NCBI GenBank assembly: GCA_035532755.1
Contig: DATKQI010000046.1
Coordinates: 1-5,036 of the forward strand
Reading direction: 5' to 3'
Source of the DNA: DATKQI01 sp035532755
GTDB lineage: Bacteria > Pseudomonadota > Alphaproteobacteria > Acetobacterales > Acetobacteraceae
Length of the DNA: 5,036 nt
Shown here in pieces: positions 4,396-5,036 of this stretch (the first letter of the stretch is position 1; each line of letters starts with the position of its first letter). The translations under genes were made by a program, and so were the position numbers. The notes beneath the pieces were generated by a model. It ran no database searches and was not told the origin of the DNA. It was given only the letters and a program-made list of their open reading frames with translations.

Positions 4396-4863
4396 ATGCC
4401 CATGGTTCAAACGCCCATCGACACCGCGGCCGGTGCCGGCAGCAGCGGAGGCCGTAGGCCGAGGTTGGTGGCGGCACCGGCCGCGGCGTCACCTGAATTG
4501 GCCGATCGCCCGCGCCGACGGACCTTCACTGCCCAGGACAAGCTACGGATCCTCGCGGAGACCGATCGCGCCGCTGCGACCGGTGGGATTGGCGCCATCC
4601 TGCGCCGCGAGGGTATCTATTCCTCGGCTCTGACCGATTGGCGCCGTCAGCGCGACGCCGGAGCATTCGGCGCGCTGGCGCCAGCCAAGCGTGGTCCGAA
4701 AACCACCGAGGCCAACCCGCTCACCGCCGAAGTGGCACTGTTGCAGCGGGACAATGCCCGCCTGACGCTGTGCCTGGCACGTGCCGAGGCAGTCATCGAG
4801 ATCCAAAAAAAAGTTGCGGAGTTGCTGGGCATCCCGCTGGCTCCCAGCGACGGCGAGCCTTGA
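4396..4863 (+). CDS. IS3-family transposase OrfA (HTH and leucine-zipper protein)
   Basis: 155 residues. After a Pro/Ala-rich arm (1-38), residues 40-100 form the DNA-binding part: RRRTFTAQDKLRILAETDRA, then GGIGAILRREGIYSSALTDW and RRQRDAGAFGALAPAKRGPK. Residues 109-148 (LTAEVALLQRDNARLTLCLA, RAEAVIEIQKK) are a leucine-zipper-like coiled coil, used for multimerisation in IS3-family OrfA and OrfAB. OrfA binds the terminal repeats; the active transposase is the OrfAB fusion. GAAGGA at 4379-4384 precedes the ATG, at a slightly long spacing of 11 bases. A second ATG at 4402 is possible. The stop TGA (4861-4863) overlaps the TTG of OrfB. It seems intact, unlike the other mobile genes here. Confidence 0.85.
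   Translation: MPMVQTPIDTAAGAGSSGGRRPRLVAAPAAASPELADRPRRRTFTAQDKLRILAETDRAAATGGIGAILRREGIYSSALTDWRRQRDAGAFGALAPAKRGPKTTEANPLTAEVALLQRDNARLTLCLARAEAVIEIQKKVAELLGIPLAPSDGEP
4805..4848 (+). promoter_or_regulatory. Programmed -1 frameshift site: A8 slippery tract with downstream hairpin
   Basis: In the OrfA frame the codons are CAA AAA AAA GTT, so 4806-4812 form A_AAA_AAA, a classic -1 slippery heptamer. After a one-base slip the -1 frame is open, without a stop, from 4812 to the window end, and it is exactly the OrfB frame. Eleven bases downstream GCTGGG (4824-4829) can pair with CCCAGC (4843-4848), as a stimulator would. IS3-family elements are known to make OrfAB this way. Confidence 0.75.
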
Positions 4864-5036
4864 CCGAGGCGGTCGTGGCCCTGGTGCCGGCCAACGGAAT
4901 GACCGCCGCGGCCTGTGCCGCGCTGGGGGTGTCGCGCGCAACCGTGCAACGCCGGCGTGCCCGGCTGGTCGCGCCACCGGCGATCGTTCGTCCACGGCGC
5001 AGGCCCGTGCGGGCGTTGACCGCTCCGCAACAGCAA
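4860..5036 (+). CDS. IS3-family transposase OrfB, N-terminal part (truncated by window edge)
   Basis: Fifty-nine codons are visible: MTEAVVALVPANGMTAAACA, then ALGVSRATVQRRRARL, APPAIVRPRRRPVRAL and TAPQQQ. Residues 13-36 form a second helix-turn-helix of the kind found at the start of OrfB in this IS3 subgroup; the rve/DDE catalytic domain would lie beyond the window. The TTG start overlaps the OrfA stop (TTGA), allowing translational coupling. The frame is also open upstream to the A8 tract, so the main functional product is probably an OrfAB fusion and not free OrfB. No damage is visible in this part. Confidence 0.78.
   Translation, partial: MTEAVVALVPANGMTAAACAALGVSRATVQRRRARLVAPPAIVRPRRRPVRALTAPQQQ

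Larger units (their letters stand above)
4320..5036 (+). mobile_element. Second IS3-family element (left part, continues beyond window)
   Basis: An intact OrfA (4396-4863) and the start of OrfB in the -1 frame show an IS3-family element that differs from the one at 4220. Its exact left terminus is unclear. The sequence changes at about 4317-4320, and several TG dinucleotides that could be the terminus occur between 4317 and 4340. A small dyad, ACGATG/CATCGT (4332-4337 with 4344-4349), lies in the same place. The catalytic part and right end are outside the window. Confidence 0.6.

Noticed and set aside
1..5036. tRNA, rRNA or riboswitch
   Set aside because: I found no cloverleaf with a conserved T-loop, no rRNA-like stretch and no riboswitch core on either strand by reading. 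A tRNAscan or Rfam search would settle it.

Overview
The window is very GC-rich and its genes end mostly in G or C at third codon positions. Together with the families seen (a RodZ-type DUF4115 protein, an alphaproteobacterial-looking toxin/antitoxin pair, and IS5, IS1380, ISAs1 and IS3 relatives), this suggests an alphaproteobacterium, perhaps Acetobacteraceae or another Rhodospirillales lineage. That placement is an inference from style, not a proof. The window reads as an accessory region repeatedly hit by insertion sequences (IS).

Layout from left to right. Bases 1-250 are the end of an IS5-family element on the minus strand, with the start of its transposase. It has landed next to a TTA target triplet, inside the 3' part of an XRE/HTH antitoxin gene (minus, start 552). 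Upstream of the antitoxin, and overlapping it, is a RelE/HigB-like toxin gene (519-764, minus) that appears to have lost its central segment in frame. Bases 765-1146 hold no gene I can name, but they contain a perfect inverted repeat with 34-bp arms (869-940). Bases 1147-1212 match the first 21 residues of an IS1380-family transposase (minus).

The one large apparently native gene is 1431-3617 (plus, 728 aa). It encodes a membrane-anchored, proline/alanine-rich protein with a single transmembrane helix and two tandem RodZ C-terminal (DUF4115) domains, and no N-terminal HTH domain. Its last 12 codons and its stop seem to come from the end of an ISAs1-family remnant (3579-3834, minus), whose transposase carries two in-frame stops.

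The right third is a stack of broken elements. It holds an unassigned, less GC-rich stretch (3835-4018), then a slice of a serine recombinase catalytic domain (4019-4222). The recombinase stop codon is the first three bases of an IS3-family left end (4220). That element's OrfA breaks off after 17 residues, and a second, different IS3-family element follows with an intact OrfA (4396-4863) and the start of OrfB (4860 to the window end). An A8 tract at 4805-4812, with an open -1 frame behind it, indicates that an OrfAB fusion is made by programmed -1 frameshifting.

I see no new multi-gene system. The most distinctive items are the duplicated-DUF4115 protein without HTH, the long perfect palindrome, and the toxin/antitoxin pair in which both partners look rearranged.
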